From: Candidatus Goldiibacteriota bacterium
GTDB lineage: Bacteria > Oederibacteriota > JAAXVQ01
Assembly: GCA_020052235.1 (NCBI GenBank)
Contig: JAGVPM010000189.1
Location: forward strand, 1-44,923
DNA length: 44,923 nucleotides
Reading direction: 5' to 3'
Made by a program: the position numbers and the translations under genes. The notes beneath the pieces were generated by a model. That model was not told where the DNA came from and did no database searches. It was given only the letters and a program-made list of their open reading frames with translations. Below, piece by piece: positions 20,101 through 26,100 of this stretch. Numbering within the stretch: position 1 is the stretch's first letter; the number at the start of each line of letters is the position of its first letter.

Positions 20101-23100
20101 TTTCGGTGGTGTCAAAATACGTGGTCGTCTTGCCGAAGTTGCTGACCGCCTCGGTTTTCTTGTTCATGCCCGTGTTGGTATCCGCTTCCAAGGTCGTGGA
20201 CGTGGTCGCGCGCGCATAAAGCACGCCGTAATTGCTGGTGGTAAACGACTTTGCGACCATGCCGTACGTGCCGTCGCTCCAGGATGCGCTTTGCATGGTA
20301 TCAAAATAGGAAGTGGTCGTGCCGTAGGTGTTGGTTGCTTCCGTCTGCCGGTTTAATCCGGTCGCGGTGTCGGCGGAAATTGTTTTGGTCGTGGTATTGC
20401 GGGACTTCCCAATTCCGTAATTATTGGCCGATACGCTGCGCACCACCATGCCGTAGGTGCCGTTGGTCCACGATGCGCCTTCGACCGTATCAAAATACGA
20501 AGTAGTCTTGCCGTAGTCATTGGTGCCTTCGGTCTTTTTATTCAGCCCGGTTTGTACATCCGCGTCCAAAGTCTTGGTGGTGGTTTTGCGCGTTCCGCCA
20601 AGTCCGTAATTGTTGACCGCCACGCTGCGCACTCCGATGCCGTAGGTGCCGTTGCTCCAGGAAGCGCTTTCCACTGTGTCGAAATAGGTCGTCGTTGTCC
20701 CATACGCGTTCTGCGCTTCCGTCTTTTTATTCAACCCGGTCTGCACGTCCGCGTCCAAAGTCTTCGTGGTGGTGCTGCGCGTTTTCCCAATACCGTACTT
20801 GTTGGTTGATACGCTGCGCACTGACATGCCGTACGTTCCGTCGCTCCAGGATATCGCTTCTTTCGTGTCAAAATATGTGGTGGTGGTGCTGTAATCATTG
20901 GCGGACGTGGTCTGCTTGTTCAACCCGGTCTGCGTATCCGCTTCATCGGTCTTGGTGGTGGTTTTGCGCGCTTTGCCGATACCGTAGTTGTTTTCCGAAA
21001 CCGTACGCACCGTCATGCCGTACGTACCATCGCTCCAGGGAACACTTTCCGCCGTATCAAAATAACTGGTGGTCTTGCCGTACGCATTGACCCCAACCGT
21101 GCGTTTGTTCAACCCGGTCTGCGTATCCGCGTCTTCGGTCTTTGTTTCCGTATGCCGTGATTTGCCAATGCCGTAGTTGTTCTCCGCAATGGTGCGCACT
21201 GCCATCCCGTACGTACCGTCGCTCCAGGACACATGTTCATACGTATCAAAATACGAGGTGGTCGTGCCGTAGCCGTTGCTGCCTTCGGTTTTTTTGTTCA
21301 ATCCCGTCTGGGTATCGGCTTCCAAAGTTTTGGTGGTGGTAACCCGGGCTTTGCCAATGCCGTAGTTGTTTTCCGCCACACTGCGAACCGCCATGCCGTA
21401 CGTCCCATCGCTCCAGGACGCGCTTTCCAGTGTGTCAAAATACGTTGTGGTCTTGCCGTAGCCATTGGTGGCCACCGTGCGCTTGTTCATGCCGGTTTGG
21501 GTATCGGCGGATTCCGTCTTGGTTTCGGTTGTGCGGGCCTTGCCGATGCCGTAATTATTCACCGACACGCTCCGCACCGCCATGCCATACGTCCCGTCGC
21601 TCCAGGCAGCCGTTTCCGCTGTATCAAAATAGGTCGTGGTTTTGCCATAGCCGTTGACGGCTACCGTGCGCTTGTTCAAGCCCGTCTGGTTATCCGCATC
21701 TTCAGTCTTGGTCTCCGTAGTGCGCGCTTTGCCGATGCCGTAATTATTCACGGCCACGCTCCGCACCGCCATGCCGTACGTCCCGTCGCTCCACGGCGCG
21801 CTTTCAATATTGTCAAAATACGAGGTGGTCGTGCCGTATCCATTTTTGGCTTCGGTCTTTTTGTTGAGCCCGGTTTGGGTATCGGCATCCAACGTCTTGC
21901 TGGTCGTGCTGCGCGCCATTCCAATGCCGTAATTGTTTTCCGAAACCGTGCGCACCGCCATGCCGTACGTGCCGTCGCTCCACGGCGCGCTTTCCACATT
22001 GTCAAAATAACTCGTGGTCTTGCCGTATCCATTGGTTGCAACCGTCCGTTTATTCAACCCGGTTTTCACATCCGCATCTTCGGTAATGGACGTGGTGTTG
22101 CGCGCCTTGCCAATGCCGTAATTGTTCACCGACGCGGTCTTGACCGCCATCCCGTATGTCCCATTGCTCCACGACGCGCCTTCAACATTGTCAAAATACG
22201 TAGCCGTCTGCCCGTATCCGTTCTTGGCAAACGTACGCTTGTTCAAGCCCGTCTGCGTATCCGCGTCTTCGGTCTTAGTCTCCGTCTGGCGCGCCTTGCC
22301 GATGCCGTAATTATTCACCGACACGGTCCTCACCGCCATGCCGTACGTCCCGTCGCTCCACGCGGCCGTCTCCTGGGTGTCGAAATACGTGGTCGTCTGC
22401 CCGTATCCGTTCTTGGCAAATGTTTGTTTGTTCAATCCCGTTTGCACATCCGCGCTGGTGGTTTTGGTTTCCGTGCTGCGCGCCTTGCCGATGCCGTAAT
22501 TGTTGTTCGCCAGCGTGCGCACCGCCAGGCCGTACGTCCCGTCGCTCCAGGAAACCGTTTCCGCCGCATCAAAATAGCTCAGCGTGGTTCCATAGAGATT
22601 CTTCGCGAATGTCCGTTTATTCAACCCCGTCTGCGTATCCGCATCCTCGGTTTTCGTCTCCGTATTCCGCGCATTGCCGATGCCGAAATTATTGTTCGCC
22701 ACCGTGCGCACCGCCAGGCCGTACGTCCCGTCGCTCCACGTTGCGCTTTCCACATTGTCAAAATACGTGGTCGTGCTGCCGTATCCGTTGTTGGCAAACG
22801 TCCGCTTATTCAAACCCGTCTGCGTATCCGCATCCTCGGTTTTCGTCTCCGTATTGCGCGCTTTGCCGATGCCGTAATTGTTCAGCGCATACGTGCGCGC
22901 CGCCATGCCGTACGTTCCGTCGCTCCAGGTGGTTTTTTCCGTTGTGTCAAAATACGTGAACGTCGAACCATAAAGATTTTTGGCATACGTCAGTTTATTC
23001 AACCCCGTCTGCGTATCCGCTTCTTGCGTCTTCGTTTCCGTATTCCGCGCATGACCCAGGCCATAATTGTTCACGGCCACGGTCCTGACCGCCATCCCGT

Positions 23101-26100
23101 ACGTCCCGTCGCTCCAGGAAGGCTTTTCCTGCGTATCAAAATACGTGGCCGTCGTACCGTACGCATTCTTCGCGAACGTCTGCTTGTTCAACCCCGTCTT
23201 CGTATCTGCTTCCGTGGTCTTGGTCTCCGTATTCCGCGCTTTGCCGATTCCATAATTGTTCACCGCCACGGTCCTGACCGCCATGCCGTACGTTCCGTCG
23301 CTCCAGGAAATTGATTCCTGGGTATCAAAATACGTCGTCGTCGTGCCGTACGCATTCTTCGCGAACGTCTGCTTGTTCAGCCCCGTCTGCGTATCCGCCG
23401 CCGCCGTCTTGGTCTCCGTGTTTCGCGCGTTCCCGATGCCGAAATTATTCACCGCCACCGTCCGCACTGCCATCCCGTACGTCCCGTCGCTCCAGGATGG
23501 AAGTTCCAATGTATCAAAGTACGAGGTGGTCGTGCCGTACGTGTTTTTCGCAAATGTTTGCTTGTTCAATCCCGTTTGATTGTCAGCATCCACGGTCTTG
23601 GTTTCCGTGTTCCGCGCATCCCCGATGCCATAATTGTTGGCCGACACCGTACGCACCGCCATGCCGTAGCTTCCATCCGTCCACGGCGCTTTCTCCACCG
23701 TGTCAAAATACGTCACCGTCGTGCCATACGCATTCGTGGCCTTGGTGTTTTTATTCAACCCGCTCTTGACGTCCGCATCCAGGGTGAGCGTCTCCGTATT
23801 GCGCGCGTTCCCGATGCCAAAATTATTCGCCGCCAGCGTGCGCACCGCCATGCCGTGCGTCCCGTCGCTCCACGCGGCTTTTTCCACTGTGTCAAAATAC
23901 GTCACCGTCGTGCCGTATTTATTTTTACCAAACGTCTGTTTATTCAACCCCGTCTGCGTATCCGCATCCACCGTGTTCGTCTCGGTCGTGCGCGCATGAC
24001 CTATGCCGAAATTATTGATGGCAATGGTTCTGACTCCCATGCCGTACGTCCCGTCGCTCCAGGAAACACTTTCGCCCGCGTCAAAGTACGTGGTAGTCTG
24101 TCCGTATTTGTTTTTGGCCATGGTCTTTTTATTCAAACCATTATCCACATTCGCGTCCTCGGTCCTGGTTTCCGTGTTCCGCGCATCCCCGATTCCGTAA
24201 TTGTTATTGGATATGGATCGCGCCGCCATACCGTACGTCCCATCCGACCACAGCGGCTTTTCCACATTGTCAAAATACGACGTCGTCGTTCCATAGGCGT
24301 TGTCGGCAAATGTCTGTTTGTTCAATCCCGTATGCGTGTCCGCATCCACCGTCTTCGTGGTGGTATTGCGCGCATTTTCTATGCCGTAATTATTTACCGC
24401 CACGCTCCTGACCGCCATCCCGTACGTCCCGTCGCTCCACGGCGCTTTTTCCACTGTGTCAAAATACGTGGTCGTCGTTCCATACCCGTTATGCGCAAAC
24501 GTTTCCTTGTTCAACCCCGTTGTTACGTCCGCATCCGTCGTTTTCGACTCCGTTTCTCGCGCTTTCCCGATGCCGTAATTATTGTTGGCCACCGAGCGCA
24601 CCACCATGCCGTACGTTCCGTCGCTCCACTTCGCTTTTTCCTGCGTGTCATAATACGTCGTGGTATTCCCGTATTTATTCTTCGCAAACGTTAATTTATT
24701 CAACCCCGTCACAGGATCCGCATCCATGGTCGTGGTTACCGTGTCGCGCGAATATCCCAGTCCAAACTTGTTTTGCGACACCGACCGTACCGCCATGCCG
24801 TATGTGCTGTCCGACCATGCCGCCTTTTCCACCGTGTCAAAATACGTCACCGTAAGGCCGTATGCATTTTTCGACGTGGTCTTTTTATTTAATCCGTGAT
24901 ACTCGCTCGCCTCTATATCCGTGCTCGTTACACGGCTCGCGCCTATCCCGTAGTTATTATGCGCCAAGCTGAATACCGAAAGGCCGTACGTGCCTTCGGA
25001 TTTCTCCGTATCGTACATGGTCTCGGTCACGCCCAATATATTCTTAACCACCGAATGACGCGTCAGGCCATGCCGCGTATCCAGCGTCAATTGGCTCGTG
25101 GTTACACGCGCGCCTTTCACTCCGTAATTGTTCGTCGAAATTTGCCGACTCTCAATCCCAAACACCGAATCAAAATCAAAACTTTCGTTCTTGCCGTAAT
25201 TATTGGTCGACACCCGGCTCGTGGTCATGCCTGTGTCCGGATGGAACGTAGATTTCGTGAGCGATTCCCGCGACGCCAGCAACCCGTAATTCCCGTAACG
25301 CGTCGATTCGATCGCATCTCCGTGTATGTCAAATTTGCTGGCCGTGGCTCCCAACGCATCTTTCTCCATGTTGGTCTGCATCCGGCCCTTGTCGTCGTAT
25401 TTAAAATCATCCGTCATTTTTAACCGCCCGCCCATCAATCCAAAATGATCGTTCTGCAGCGATTTCCTCGTCAATCCGTCCTTGTCCACCTGCCGTTCCG
25501 AATCTCCATATATATTACGCGTCTTGCTCTTGTTCAAAAATCCATTGTCATCATACTCGTTGTTCGTCAATGAATCCCGGCTGTATAATATTCCATACTG
25601 GTCGTAACGAATAGACGTCGTAGCCAAACTGTCGATGTCGTACCGCGTCACCGTGATGCCCCGCAAATCCTTCTCTTTGCTGAACGTCATGTAACCGTCG
25701 TTGTCATACGAAAACGTCGTCGTTTGCAGCCGCGCATGCCCATAATAATTATTCCGCATCGACACTGCCGTCAATTCATCCTCATTGTATTCCGAATGCG
25801 ACGTCCCGTTGATGTCCTGCTCGTCGCTGCTCGTCATCGATCCTATGTTGTTGTATTTAAATGTCGTGTACTCCTTGCGCGGATAGCCAAATTCCCGCGT
25901 CCGCGTCGTGTCATGCACCAACCCATCCACATCATAATTGCTCAAACTTGAATCCCGGTCCGTCTTCGTCGTGCTCTTGATCATCTCGCCTTTTTCATAG
26001 AAATACTCCGATTCCTTCTCCCGCGGGAAACCGTGACGGTCTATCCTCAGGCTGTGCGTCATCTGCCCGTCACCGTCAAAATCATTCTTCGTCACCCCGC

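Noticed and set aside
21233-23314. Plus-strand 693-codon open frame with repeated HRHAVRPVAPG-like text opposite the giant gene
   Set aside because: It is the antisense shadow of the 189-bp repeats; because the period is a multiple of three, a stop-free antisense frame is kept open. It has no Shine-Dalgarno and its repeats map exactly onto the sense array.
23558-24694. Second long plus-strand open frame (378 codons) in the array
   Set aside because: Same cause as above: a repeat-generated shadow in another antisense frame.
19226-24895. CRISPR array as an explanation for the regular 189-bp periodicity
   Set aside because: There are no short direct repeats with unrelated spacers; the whole 189-bp unit is coding and conserved, and no cas genes are present.
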